Shown in pieces: positions 26,444 to 34,925 of a DNA stretch of 64,000 bases. Below the pieces are notes generated by a model. It saw only the letters and a list, made by a program, of their open reading frames with translations, did not search any database and was not told the DNA's origin. The stretch comes from an uncultured Bradyrhizobium sp. (lineage in GTDB: Bacteria; Pseudomonadota; Alphaproteobacteria; Rhizobiales; Xanthobacteraceae), in the NCBI RefSeq assembly GCF_947648125.1, contig NZ_CANSMR010000019.1:62001-126000 (forward strand). The letters are read 5' to 3'. How positions within the stretch are numbered: the stretch's first letter is position 1; each line of letters begins with the position of its first letter. Made by a program: the position numbers and the translations under genes.

Positions 26444-26662
26444 GGGCGCCGAGACCGAGAACACTTGGCGAGCATCTCAAGCCGCTCGAAGTCGAACGCA
26501 AAATTCGGAACGATCTCTACCTCGTCTTCTTCGGCGTCCGCATTGAAGAACTCGAGGTACCGGTAGCGGTTGGATGGCGAGCAGTACTGGCCATGCCTAG
26601 GCGACCAGCTGAAATAGCAATTTGAGATGGTTGCATGTCCGGTGTTGAACCTGTTCGAGCGC
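26444..26662 (-). pseudogene. Possible gene remnant of unknown family
   Basis: Downstream of a TAG (complement at 26663-26665) the frame reads GHATISNCYFSWSPRHGQYC, SPSNRYRYLEFFNADAEEDE, VEIVPNFAFDFERLEMLAK with GC-rich third positions, then runs into the end of the gene on the other strand. There is no credible start codon. It looks like a piece of a real protein, but I do not recognise it. The rest of 26430-26891 shows nothing else convincing. Confidence 0.3.
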
Positions 26663-26891
26663 TATACTGGGGGTGAAGAATCGCATGAGAAGTCGCCCCC
26701 TTTGGTGGCGTGAAGCAGTCGGGTATGGGACGTGGGGGCTCGAAATATGGAGCCGATGATTACGTCAAGCTCGAATATCTATGCGTCGAAGTCGAAGACG
26801 CTGCCGGGTACGGCACCAGCGTGCCTGGAATTGCTTGGCCACCCCCTTTACGTCAGGATGAGATGGTCTCAGGCAACCATTGGGGCCGACC

Positions 26892-27416
26892 ATGGCTAGT
26901 CAAAATCCTGCTTACGCTATTTTCCTTGAGGCAACCATTATAACAATTCTCTTTGCAGCGACGCCACTAAACGCTCAACCAAATAGACAAGACGCGAGAT
27001 GCTTCGAAGGCGTATACACGCTCGAAGAGTTTAAGAGAGATGGTGAAGTCTTTAGGCCGCCGCAGGTGAGTGGCCGATATGTGCTCATGGACGGCGTTAT
27101 CGTCTGGATATTCAATGACCGGACGCAACCGTCAAAAGAGACGAGCACGACCGCCTTTGGGCGATATACGCTCGATCAAAGCTCATTCGCATACGGGTAC
27201 GACGAATACGAAGCATACACACAGACGGACGCAGGTCTGTCCGTGTCCCGCAAGGTGCCTTGGCAAGGCTTGCGGCCGTACGCTTTTGACACGGATGGCT
27301 CGCACATTCGCAATACGGAAACGAAGACTGAATTTTCGTGTTCCGCAGATGGTCTGACGTACGCTTACGGAGACGGAAATTATAGGAAATACCGGCGCGC
27401 GAAGTCGGGTGAGTAA
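26892..27416 (+). CDS. Secreted protein of about 174 residues, unknown
   Basis: The start at ATG 26892 gives a signal peptide-like [29 protein letters not shown]. The mature domain ([66 protein letters not shown]) alternates short strands, and a lipocalin-like barrel is possible. Two cysteines could pair. Base composition is clearly more AT-rich than its left neighbours, which marks the start of the mosaic accessory region. Confidence 0.75.
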   Translation: MASQNPAYAIFLEATIITILFAATPLNAQPNRQDARCFEGVYTLEEFKRDGEVFRPPQVSGRYVLMDGVIVWIFNDRTQPSKETSTTAFGRYTLDQSSFAYGYDEYEAYTQTDAGLSVSRKVPWQGLRPYAFDTDGSHIRNTETKTEFSCSADGLTYAYGDGNYRKYRRAKSGE

Positions 27417-27436
27417 CTAAGCGACCAGCTTGTCTT

Positions 27437-27463
27437 CGCCGGCGAGCGGGAGGCTCGCCGGCG
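27437..27463. terminator. Hairpin between convergent genes
   Basis: CGCCGGCGAGC at 27437-27447 pairs perfectly with GCTCGCCGGCG at 27453-27463 around a 5-base loop. It sits between genes converging from both sides, so it probably acts in both directions. There is no T tract. Confidence 0.6.
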
Positions 27464-27534
27464 ACGCATCGCCATCGGCAAAGTGCCACCTTATCGCCGC
27501 ATCAGGCCAAACTCGTCCTGCCTCAGGAGGCGCA

Positions 27535-28794
27535 TCATGCGCGCGGATCGATCGACGTGTGGGCTTGGCGGCCGTCCGGCCCAAGCTGAGCTGGCGCCAC
27601 CCGCGGAAGGACGAGTTGAATCCTTGTTCCACCGCCGGGTTCGCTATCGAGATGCAGCCTGCCGCCCAGGCAATTCGTAACGACGGTGTGGACGATGTGG
27701 AGACCGAGGCCGGTGTTGCCTTGATCGCGGCGCGTCGTGAAGAACGGATCGAACGCCTTGCGCTTGACATCAAGGCTCATGCCGCAGCCATTGTCGGAAA
27801 AGACAATTTCGACGCAGTCATTTTCCGATGCCGTTACCTTGACGTCGACGGTGCCACCCTTGCCCTCAGGAAATGCATGGGCAGTTGCGTTGAGAAAAAG
27901 GTTGGTGAGCGCCTGTCCGTACGGTCCGGGATAGCTGTCCATCGTAAGATTGGGTTGGCAATCGACGTTCAGGATCAGATTACGTTTCCCAAACCCTGAC
28001 CGGAGGCTTATCGCGAGTTGTTCGGTCAGATGGCCAAGGTCGAATACGCGTCGATTCGAGTAGCTCCGGTCGGTTGCCACCTGCTTGAACGACTCGATCA
28101 GTTCGGCTGCGTGCTGCAGATTGGCAACCAATTGCGATGACGCCTCGCGACTGATCTCGAGAAATTCCTTCAGATTTGATCGCCTGAGACGGTCCTGCGC
28201 AAGTTCTGCCGCGATCGAGGCGATCTTGCGTTCTAAGGTAGAGGCGACGGTCAGACTCGTGCCAACAGGATTGTTGATTTCATGCGCAACACCGGCCACC
28301 AGCCGTCCGAGTGCCGCGAGTTTCTCTGCTTCAACAAGGCTGTTTTGGGTCGCGCGCAGCACGGCCTCGGCACGCTTGCGCTCGGTGATCTCCTCGGCCG
28401 CGACGTTGACGGCAACAATTTCACCACTCGGGCTGCGCAGCGGATGCCAATAGGTGATCCAAAACCGCTCGTCGGCCTGGTCGGCGCGCTGGCCCGCAAC
28501 CTCGATACCTATCACCGGTTCGCCAGTTTGCATGATTGAGCCGACAATGCCCTCGACTGCCTCGGCCAAAGCCGGCACGCAATCCCTAACCGAGCGCCCC
28601 AGATGATCCTCGATAGAGATGCCGCATATCTCGGTGAGGCGCTGGTTGATTTGCAGATAACGGCAGTCGGGTGAAAGGCAAGCGAGGCCGATAGGCGCCG
28701 TGTCGTAAATCAGTTGCAGAACGGGTTGCTGAGGAAACAGCACGACAGACGACGACTTCACCGCAGCCGCACCGCTATTCGGATTCTTGGACAA
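27535..28794 (-). CDS. PAS-domain sensor histidine kinase
   Basis: 419 residues, with no signal peptide or membrane helix, so cytosolic. A PAS domain covers about 25-140 (LIYDTAPIGLACLSPDCRYLQINQ; ITYWHPLRSPSGEIVAVNVAAEEITERK). HisKA has VAGVAHEINNPVGTSLT with His171. The HATPase domain has NLFLNATAHAFPEG (N box), FSDNGCGMS (G1) and GNTGLGLHIV (G2). No regulator gene is adjacent, so it is an orphan. The nearest regulators are at 33680 and 37716. Confidence 0.88.
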   Translation of the reverse strand: MSKNPNSGAAAVKSSSVVLFPQQPVLQLIYDTAPIGLACLSPDCRYLQINQRLTEICGISIEDHLGRSVRDCVPALAEAVEGIVGSIMQTGEPVIGIEVAGQRADQADERFWITYWHPLRSPSGEIVAVNVAAEEITERKRAEAVLRATQNSLVEAEKLAALGRLVAGVAHEINNPVGTSLTVASTLERKIASIAAELAQDRLRRSNLKEFLEISREASSQLVANLQHAAELIESFKQVATDRSYSNRRVFDLGHLTEQLAISLRSGFGKRNLILNVDCQPNLTMDSYPGPYGQALTNLFLNATAHAFPEGKGGTVDVKVTASENDCVEIVFSDNGCGMSLDVKRKAFDPFFTTRRDQGNTGLGLHIVHTVVTNCLGGRLHLDSEPGGGTRIQLVLPRVAPAQLGPDGRQAHTSIDPRA

Positions 28795-28964
28795 CGTATG
28801 CCTCCTGCCGGCTGTTACCGGTCGCGTCGCACAGCAGCAATTTGTCTTCGCGCGCGGTGCTCAAACCCGGCAATTTCACAGACGCATCCGGAGACGGCTT
28901 AGGCACGGCGCTCGTCCCGGGGGCGCTGATCCTGAAGCACAAGGTTATCAAAGCGGACGCGGCA

Positions 28965-29065
28965 GACTATGCGAAATCGGCTGCGTGGGGTCGGATACGC
29001 CGAGCAGAGTGGCCTAGCGTTCTACCAGGACCGGAAACGAGGTCCTGTTGTCGGATTTTGCATAG
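28965..29065. repeat. Inverted pair A of the CTATGCAAAATC motif
   Basis: CTATGCGAAATCGG at 28965-28978 and its inverse CGGATTTTGCATAG at 29052-29065 bound a 101-bp segment between the PAS kinase gene and the small gene at 29162. Otherwise 28795-29161 shows no gene. The inner sequence shares nothing obvious with pairs B and C. Confidence 0.6.
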
Positions 29066-29161
29066 ACGAAAGCGGCCCAGCTTAAGTACAAATTGATTGG
29101 GACGAGCGTTTGAGCACTCGTTTGAGGACCTGTTAGCCGCTGTGATAATCGCGAGGGACGG

Positions 29162-29470
29162 ATGCCCATCTCATTTTCGATGATTATTGTGAGCTCGCAA
29201 TTGGTCGTGGCCGTGGCCGACAATGTGCCGAGGTTCGATGTCGCGCGGAGTTGCAAGCTCGATGTTGCCGCTACAGCCGGGCTTACTGTCGATCAACCCA
29301 TAAAGCGTTGCATAAGCGATGAACAGAAAGCGCGGCAGCAGCTCGCAAGCCAGTGGTCCAAATTCCCGGCGTCAAATAGGGCAAGCTGCACCGCGGATGA
29401 AAGCGTTGGAGGTACGCCGAGTTATGTCAGCTTGCTCACATGCCTCCAGATGAGCCAATGGGCTCGGTAA
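29162..29470 (+). CDS. Small exported Cys-containing protein, conserved-looking
   Basis: 102 residues with a short hydrophobic N-terminus (MPISFSMIIVSSQLVVAVA). The mature part has RFDVARSCKLDVAATAGLTVDQ, IKRCISDEQKARQQLASQW, ASNRASCTADES and YVSLLTCLQMSQWA. Four cysteines at regular spacing suggest two disulfides. I recall near-identical small proteins from Bradyrhizobium with no function. A CTATGC motif lies about 97 bases upstream. Confidence 0.72.
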   Translation: MPISFSMIIVSSQLVVAVADNVPRFDVARSCKLDVAATAGLTVDQPIKRCISDEQKARQQLASQWSKFPASNRASCTADESVGGTPSYVSLLTCLQMSQWAR

Positions 29471-29483
29471 CCGATCGGATGCG

Positions 29484-29918
29484 CTAGCCGTAATGATCGT
29501 ACTCGCTTAGCGCAATGCGGACCTCTCGGGCAAAATCAACCAGCGATACCGTGAAAGCGCCGAGCGAGACAATGAACAGGATAGCAACCCCGCGCTCGTG
29601 TTGAACGTCAAAGAACGCGGTCACGAACGCCACGATGATGAGAATACTTATTGAGATACTGCCGATGACCGCCCAGAAGATGGCCCTGTTCATCATGACG
29701 GCGCGTTGAACAAGACGTGGCAGGTCGGCTTTGAGCCGGCTTCTGACCGTGTCTTCGTCGGGGATCCCGTTCAGGAAGATTGCTCTATCGATGATCCTGT
29801 TTAATCGGGATATCAGCACCGCGATGAAGGCCGCCAATGCACCGAGAAGAAACGCCGGCGCCGCCGCCTGCGAAATCACATGCGAGAGCTGACTGACCGT
29901 TGGGGTATCTGGCAACAT
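29484..29918 (-). CDS. DUF2721 family membrane protein
   Basis: 144 residues with three hydrophobic segments: APAFLLGALAAFIAVLISRL, FWAVIGSISISILIIVAFVTAFF and GVAILFIVSLGAFTVSLVDFA. The RLNRIIDRA motif after the first helix is characteristic of DUF2721, an inner-membrane family of unknown role. It converges with the small exported gene to its left, 13 bases apart. Confidence 0.85.
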   Translation of the reverse strand: MLPDTPTVSQLSHVISQAAAPAFLLGALAAFIAVLISRLNRIIDRAIFLNGIPDEDTVRSRLKADLPRLVQRAVMMNRAIFWAVIGSISISILIIVAFVTAFFDVQHERGVAILFIVSLGAFTVSLVDFAREVRIALSEYDHYG

Positions 29919-30043
29919 CGAGCTGAGCCTATGCGTTACACTGTCTCGCTACGTCGGGGGTGCGCGCTGCTGTCCGGCATTGCCCGGGATCTGGACGTGG
30001 GGGTGCGTTCATACTGCGGCAAGGCCAGGTCGGGTAAAAAGGC

Positions 30044-30112
30044 TTAGACACGAGCGGGGGCGAGCAGAAGCAGCAGCAAGAGGGCCGCAGCGATGACAAC
30101 GGCAGGTTTCAT
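30044..30112 (-). CDS. 22-residue hydrophobic microprotein
   Basis: The ATG at 30112 is preceded by GGGAGAGG with good spacing. The peptide is MKPAVVIAAALLLLLLLAPARV: a Lys, one hydrophobic helix and an Arg near the end, then TAA. It could be a single-pass membrane peptide, or a lone signal peptide left by a deletion. The longer frame up to 30376 has a non-coding look. Confidence 0.5.
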   Translation of the reverse strand: MKPAVVIAAALLLLLLLAPARV

Positions 30113-30266
30113 TTGAACCTCTCCCTGACAGTAGTAGCTGCGGTGGAACGAAGCAGATCGAGTTTCGTCCACTTTCCGATCCCTTCCTTCTTCAATCCGA
30201 ACGTGAACGCCCGTGCGCCACGTACGAAGTTCAGCTTGCCAAGTTAAGCCTGCCCAGCGCGAACGA

Positions 30267-30378
30267 CTATGCAAAATCAGACAACGCGAGTACGTCCGCT
30301 CAACTTCGAGAGGCCCGGTTCGCAAGACCCCTGGAATGAATGCAAATATTTCCCGCCTCGGCGCCGGATTTTGCATAG
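30267..30378. repeat. Inverted pair B of the CTATGCAAAATC motif
   Basis: CTATGCAAAATCAG at 30267-30280 and CCGGATTTTGCATAG at 30364-30378 bound a 112-bp segment that shows no gene. It lies about 110 bases upstream of the second TAXI-like gene. Confidence 0.6.
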
Positions 30379-30421
30379 CCAGGCAATCCTGCGGGTTCGT
30401 AATAGACGTGGTTCGTCGGCG

Positions 30422-30444
30422 CGGTTCACCTTCGCGGTGAACCG
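30422..30444. other. Compact hairpin in the leader of the second TAXI-like gene
   Basis: CGGTTCACC at 30422-30430 pairs with GGTGAACCG at 30436-30444 around TTCGC, ending 41 bases before the ATG at 30486. It may be an RNA structure in the leader, or a terminator for anything read from the left. Confidence 0.4.
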
Positions 30445-30485
30445 GGTAGGGTCCGGAAAAAGCGATTGATCATGTCAGGAACGTC

Positions 30486-31832
30486 ATGACGAGCCTTCCA
30501 GTCCATCTATGGCCGCGATGGCTCAGGATCATGATCGTCGGGGTCGTAGCCGCCGCCGTCATCGGCTCCGGCTGGTTCGCGTATCGCTATTTCGCAAACC
30601 CGGTGTTCCTCACCGTCGCCGTTGGGTCGGCCGACGGTGAAGCGCTTGTGCTCACCTCAGCGATCGCTGCGCGCCTGACGACATCGGGCGCGCACGTTCG
30701 CTTGAAGGTCGTCGATGCAGGGACGTCCGCGAAGGCGGCCGAAATGCTGGCTGGAGGCAAAGCTCACCTCGCCGTGGTTCGTGGCGATACTGGCGGACTG
30801 TCGGATGCGCGGAGCGTGCTTCTTCTGACCCACGGTGTGGTTTTGATCATGGCGCCTTCGTCGGCGAGCGCCGATCGTCTCGCTGACCTGCGAAACACCA
30901 CGATTGGCGTCGTTGGAGGGGCCATCAACCAGCCCGCGGTCGAAGCCTTGAAGCAAGTCTATCTGTTCGATCGCGCCAATGTCCGTTTCAAGGACGTAGC
31001 TATAAGGGAGGGAGCTTCCGCGCTGTTGTCGGGACAGGTTCACGCGCTCCTTGTCGTTGTTCCTCTCACCGAGAAGTATCTCGCAAAAGTCCGGCAGTTT
31101 TTCCAGCCAAATGGCGCCAAGGGATCGGCTCCAAAGCTGATCGAGATCGACTCGGCCGGCGCTGTAGGAAACGTTGCGCAATATTACGAAAGCTACGATA
31201 TTCCAAAGGGTACGTTGCGAGGTGCGCCGCCCGTTCCTTCGGACGATCTGACGTCGCTACGAGTTGCATTCTACCTTGTCGCCAACAAATCGGTGAGTGC
31301 CGACACTATCACCGACCTGACGCAGGAGCTGGTCGACGTTCGCAGGGATTTGTTGTCGCAATATCCGATACTGGCGCAAGCCGCCGAGCCGAGCACCGAT
31401 ACCGACGCGCTGATTCCGATCCATCCAGGAGCGGCTACCTACTACAACGGAAATCAGCAGAGTTTTCTCGATAAATACGATGACAAGCTCTACTACACGT
31501 CATTGCTGATCGGATCGCTGATCTCAGTCGTTGTCGCGGCGTGGCGTTTTGCCGGCTCGGGTATCGTATCGCAAAGCATGCTCGAACCGCTCTACGAGCT
31601 CGGCAATGAGATCAAGGGCGCGAAGAGTGAGGCCGAGCTGGATGAAATCGAAAGGAAGATTGATGACATTCTGAAAGCGGAGCTTGCCAGGAACGCGAAT
31701 AGTGATGGTGCCGACAGCACTGATATGGCCGCGCTTGGTCTTGCGGCTCAAAGGTTGCAATATCTGATGAGCCACCGCCGCACGCTGCTTCGAACGACAC
31801 CGACGACCAAGCGGGTTGCGGAGGTCAATTAG
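30486..31832 (+). CDS. Second membrane-anchored TAXI-type solute-binding protein
   Basis: 448 residues, paralogue of 21945-23270 along its whole length. It has an N-terminal helix, TVAVGSADGEALVLTSAIAARL, KAHLAVVRGDTGGLSDA, VVPLTEKYLAKV, SYDIPKGTLRGAPPVPSDDL and LIPIHPGAATYYNGNQQSFLDKY. A second helix lies at about 338-356, then a charged tail (LDEIERKIDDILKAE). Again there is no TRAP permease. The last 4 bases overlap the convergent LssY_C gene. It lacks a FixK box, having instead CTATGC motifs and a hairpin upstream, so control differs from the first copy. Confidence 0.85.
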   Translation: MTSLPVHLWPRWLRIMIVGVVAAAVIGSGWFAYRYFANPVFLTVAVGSADGEALVLTSAIAARLTTSGAHVRLKVVDAGTSAKAAEMLAGGKAHLAVVRGDTGGLSDARSVLLLTHGVVLIMAPSSASADRLADLRNTTIGVVGGAINQPAVEALKQVYLFDRANVRFKDVAIREGASALLSGQVHALLVVVPLTEKYLAKVRQFFQPNGAKGSAPKLIEIDSAGAVGNVAQYYESYDIPKGTLRGAPPVPSDDLTSLRVAFYLVANKSVSADTITDLTQELVDVRRDLLSQYPILAQAAEPSTDTDALIPIHPGAATYYNGNQQSFLDKYDDKLYYTSLLIGSLISVVVAAWRFAGSGIVSQSMLEPLYELGNEIKGAKSEAELDEIERKIDDILKAELARNANSDGADSTDMAALGLAAQRLQYLMSHRRTLLRTTPTTKRVAEVN

Positions 31833-32653
31833 GGCGCACCGGAGCGGTCAGTGTGGCCCGGAGACGCCCAGGAAAACACGGCATCTTTTATCTGAATCAA
31901 CGCCGGCGGCGGCAGCGCCGTGGCAACCTTGTCCGCCTTGTCGCCTCGAAGAACAAGCCTGGCCACCCATATCTCTCCATCCGTATAATAGAGGTCTCCC
32001 TCGCCATTCCGTCCATTGAGCGTGGGACCGATCCCTCTCATTTGATAAATGCTTGTGACCGTCTGTGCCTGGTTCAGTCCGTCAACCAATTGGTCGCGCT
32101 CTTCATCAATGTTTGGTGCGATCTTGTGCGTCACCTGACCGGTGTCGCGGCTCAGTGTCACTCCCTCATCGAAAGTAGCAGATCCAAGCCAGACGGGACG
32201 TGCGTCGGCCCCGTTGGCAAGCATCAACCACAGCCGGACGTGTTGCCGGCGGTCGGCGCTCACCCCGTCCGGTTTTTCAAACGCCAGGTCCTCGCGCCGC
32301 CCTTCGAAGAAGAGCGGACTAACAGGCGCGTCCTTGTAAGGCCGATCAAACAATACGCTGCCCACGATTTCTGCGCTCGTCCGTAACGTAATCGGGTCTG
32401 CGGGATACCAGCCGGCGGCATGAAATGCAGAAACGACGTCTTCACGGCTTCCAACGAGGCCGACGTTGATGGGACCGCCTGGAATCCCCTGCGCCGTCGC
32501 AGTCAGCATCGGCCGATGTGAGAGTCCGGGCTCGTGTTCGATCCGCGACCATGTCGCAGGCAGAATCAGGTAGCTGATCGTGACGTAACAAGCGATCACC
32601 GCTGCTGGGAATAGCCAATAGCGCCGTCTGAGTCCTCCTGGATCGACATTCAT
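31829..32653 (-). CDS. LssY C-terminal domain protein
   Basis: About 274 residues starting MNVDPGGLRRRYWLFPAAV. One N-terminal membrane helix (LFPAAVIACYVTISYLILP) is followed by the LssY_C-type domain: GGPINVGLVGSREDVVSAFHAAGWYPADPITLRTS, SVLFDRPYKDAPVSPLFFEGRREDLAFEKPDG, RRQHVRLWL. In LssY itself this part follows a PAP2-like membrane region; here it stands alone with one anchor. Function unknown, likely periplasmic side. Ends convergent and overlapping with the TAXI-like gene. Confidence 0.85.
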   Translation of the reverse strand: MNVDPGGLRRRYWLFPAAVIACYVTISYLILPATWSRIEHEPGLSHRPMLTATAQGIPGGPINVGLVGSREDVVSAFHAAGWYPADPITLRTSAEIVGSVLFDRPYKDAPVSPLFFEGRREDLAFEKPDGVSADRRQHVRLWLMLANGADARPVWLGSATFDEGVTLSRDTGQVTHKIAPNIDEERDQLVDGLNQAQTVTSIYQMRGIGPTLNGRNGEGDLYYTDGEIWVARLVLRGDKADKVATALPPPALIQIKDAVFSWASPGHTDRSGAP

Positions 32654-32749
32654 GGTGCCGCCTTCGAAATTTGATCGTGGCAAATGGACGCAATATCTGC
32701 GAGCCGCATACTGCGGCCGGGTGACCCGACCCAGCTCCGGATAAGCCGC

Positions 32750-32945
32750 TTACTTCGTCACGATCCGCCGCGTCGGCGTGACCGTGCCGGTGGGCGGCAT
32801 CGGCCGGACCGCGAACGTTATCCAGGCGTTCAAGCCGGATGGCCGGTTCTGCGCTTCGAACTCGCCATAGGCTTTCGGGTTGAGGTATCCCTACATGTCG
32901 CCGACGGGAAACAGGAAGCCAACCTGAGGGCCGATGCAGAGCACG
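32750..32945 (-). pseudogene. C-terminal relic of a MetA-pathway/SphA-type outer-membrane transporter
   Basis: The frame reads CIGPQVGFLFPVGDM, then TAG (complement at 32891-32893), GYLNPKAYGEFEAQNRPSG, LNAWITFAVRPMPPTGTV and a stop at 32750. This matches by eye the C-terminus of the transporter family annotated as phenol MetA degradation/SphA, with Gln probably replaced by the stop. No upstream part is preserved. Confidence 0.55.
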
Positions 32946-33029
32946 CGCGGCTATTGCGGGTCATCTGCCTGTCCCCTCAACGGCGGCGTGGATCAGCGCA
33001 ACGATCGGACGTCTCATTTCGGGCCAATG

Positions 33030-33542
33030 CTATGCAAATTCGGCCCGGTTCTGAATTTCGTTCTCATCTGTGTCAGCAAGATCACGCTGGAATTGTATTA
33101 TTCCGGACCTCGCTGAAGGCTGCTCGCGGCTGTCGGCATGGGCCTGACCTGTGGGACTCCGCTGCAGGGTTTTCGAAGGACTTTCGCCATACACCTTGCG
33201 ATACTCGACCGAGAATCGGCCCAATTCCACAAAGCCGAAAAGGGTGGCGATCTCGGTTACCGTTGCAAGATTACCGTCGGCGGACAGAAGCGCGCGCCTG
33301 GCCTGCGACAGCCGCTGCATACGAAGATGGCGGCACGGGGGGGCGCCGTGAACGGTACGAAATGCCTTGCGCAGCGTGCGCTCGCTGACGGCAAGAGCGT
33401 CGCAGAGAGCCGAAATGTGCAGCGGCGAGTCGGGCTCTGCGAGAGCGATCGCCTCGGCCCGGTCGACGAGACTGCGCCAGGTTCTGCTGGTTGATTGGTA
33501 GGAAACGTCTGAAAAGTCTTCTGACCAATAACGGATAGTCAT
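33030..33542 (-). CDS. AraC-type DNA-binding domain protein, N-terminally truncated
   Basis: 170 residues. The two helix-turn-helix motifs are intact (PLHISALCDALAVSERTLRKAFRTVHGAPP and TVTEIATLFGFVELGRFSVEYRKVYGESPS) and start only about 35 residues in. The usual AraC sensor domain of roughly 170 residues is absent. After the normal end there are about 40 extra residues. Its TAG stop is supplied by a CTATGCAAATTCGG motif copy at 33030-33043, as if that element replaced the original end. It is either a constitutive DNA-binding fragment or a decaying gene. Confidence 0.7.
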   Translation of the reverse strand: MTIRYWSEDFSDVSYQSTSRTWRSLVDRAEAIALAEPDSPLHISALCDALAVSERTLRKAFRTVHGAPPCRHLRMQRLSQARRALLSADGNLATVTEIATLFGFVELGRFSVEYRKVYGESPSKTLQRSPTGQAHADSREQPSARSGIIQFQRDLADTDENEIQNRAEFA

Positions 33543-33679
33543 TAGTGCCCCCGACTTTACGATCGCGGTAAAAGCGCTGGACCTGTGGGCAACACAGCAT
33601 CAAGCCGCGGGGGCGCGCTACTGTACCTGTGGGCAAACGGTGCCTCGTCGAGCGGCCCTAGGCACTCACCCGGCGATGG

Positions 33680-34330
33680 TTATGAAGCGCCCTTGACGTC
33701 AAGCGAGGGCTCAGGCGTCAGCATCCCGGTGCGCTCCGCCACAGAGACTGCCTCCGCAAACGAGCCGACCTGAAGCTTTTGCATGATCATCTGTCGATGA
33801 TATTTGATGGTTCGCTCTGAGGTCCCCAGCGAATAGGCAATCTGCTTGTTCATCTTGCCCCGGACCATCAGCGCGAACACTTCGTTCTCGCGAGGAGTTA
33901 GTTGCGCAATCAGCGCCCTCAGCGCATCGAGCCGACCCTGATTCCGTTGGACCTCCCTTAAGCGTGACAGCGCGCGCTCGATTGCTTCCAGCAGCGTCTG
34001 CTTGAGGATCGGCTTGGAGAGAAAGTCCTCTGCGCCGGCCTTGATGGCGCGAACGCTCGTGGGAATGTCGCCGTGACCGGTCATAAAGATAATCGGCCAG
34101 TGATGCGACAGTTTTGCCAGCTCCTGCTGAAGCTCCAGACCGTTGAGTGCCGGCATCTGCACGTCGAGGAGAAGGCAGCCCGGCTCCGCGTCGGTGGCCT
34201 CTAAAAAGCTCGCTGCCGAATCGTAGTCGGCAACGGCATAGCCTGAAGCTTTCAGCACCCGGGAAATCGCGCTGCGAAACGATGCGTCATCGTCTACGAT
34301 ATGAACTATAGGCGCGCCCGCTATTCCCAA
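33680..34330 (-). CDS. FixJ-type response regulator, paralogue of 10318-10950
   Basis: 216 residues from a TTG at 34330 that follows a purine-rich GAGGGCGAGAG. The frame continues to 34405, but this start gives MGIAGAPIVHIVDDDASF, matching the paralogue. The receiver has Asp56 in CLLLDVQMPALNG, FMTGHGD and FLSKPI. The LuxR-type helix-turn-helix has LTPRENEVFALMVRGKMNKQ and SERTIKYHRQMIMQKL. It is orphaned from its likely kinase, which by analogy is at 38216, with several broken genes between them. Confidence 0.88.
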   Translation of the reverse strand: MGIAGAPIVHIVDDDASFRSAISRVLKASGYAVADYDSAASFLEATDAEPGCLLLDVQMPALNGLELQQELAKLSHHWPIIFMTGHGDIPTSVRAIKAGAEDFLSKPILKQTLLEAIERALSRLREVQRNQGRLDALRALIAQLTPRENEVFALMVRGKMNKQIAYSLGTSERTIKYHRQMIMQKLQVGSFAEAVSVAERTGMLTPEPSLDVKGAS

Positions 34331-34557
34331 ATCTCTCGCCCTCGTCGTGGCTCGTCGGCAAAGTCCCGAAAGATCTCCGGAAACGATTTGCTGCGGGCAG
34401 ACCAAGGCTCAACTAAGCACCGCAGCAAGAAATAACCGGAACCGCGAGAATAAGTGGGTGCCCCCCGGGCAGTCAACGCGGAGTGTACATGTATGGAATA
34501 TACAAGCCTGTGCCTGACTGCTGGAATATGCAGTTTGTGCCAAGCGGGCGAGGCTGG

Positions 34558-34925
34558 CTACAGGTACGCCGTGTAGGAGCTGACCATTCCAGAATTGATG
34601 TCACCGGGTCGATGACGCCAGCGTTCGCGGCAAATGCCATGGCATTTCCAGATATTCCCAGTCGCAGCGAGTCGCGGCTCATCTCCTGCGGGATCGAGAT
34701 CGTTGCTGGAAATACTGTTGTCCCGCCGAGCGCGTTGGTGAGCGTGAGCGCTCCGGACGTGGCAATCTGCCCCTAGCCGACGCCTTTCTGGGATTTCGGT
34801 GATCTTTGCGCAGTAGATGCGGCCTGGCGCATTGTCGAAAACGATATCGACGGGAGCGCCGACCTTGATCGCCCATGGGGGACAGCACGCGCGATTCTCA
34901 GTCCAGCACGATTCAATCTACGACT
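34558..34925 (-). pseudogene. Frameshifted C-terminal copy of the HlyD adaptor at 35989
   Basis: The fragment reads IKVGAPVDIVFDNAPGRIYC, then shifts frame near a TAG and continues GQIATSGALTLTNALGG, ISIPQEMSRDSLRLGISGNA, and shifts again to SSYTAYL before a stop at 34558. The intact gene has IKIGTPVDVVFNNAPGLIYH, EMSRDSLRLGMSGTA and SAYTAYL. Two frameshifts and one nonsense codon make it non-functional. It is a diverged duplicate, not a recent copy. Confidence 0.75.

Noticed and set aside
26710-26943. 77-codon plus-strand frame before the secreted protein at 26892
   Set aside because: No ribosome-binding site, no recognisable composition, and it overlaps the start of a better supported gene.
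30474-30485. TTGATCATGTCA before the second TAXI-like gene as an FNR box
   Set aside because: The spacing between half-sites is short and the right half lacks CAA; it would also be too close to the start codon.
31875-31890. TTTATCTGAATCAA resembling an FNR box
   Set aside because: It has a mismatch in the key half-site and lies inside the coding part of the LssY_C gene.
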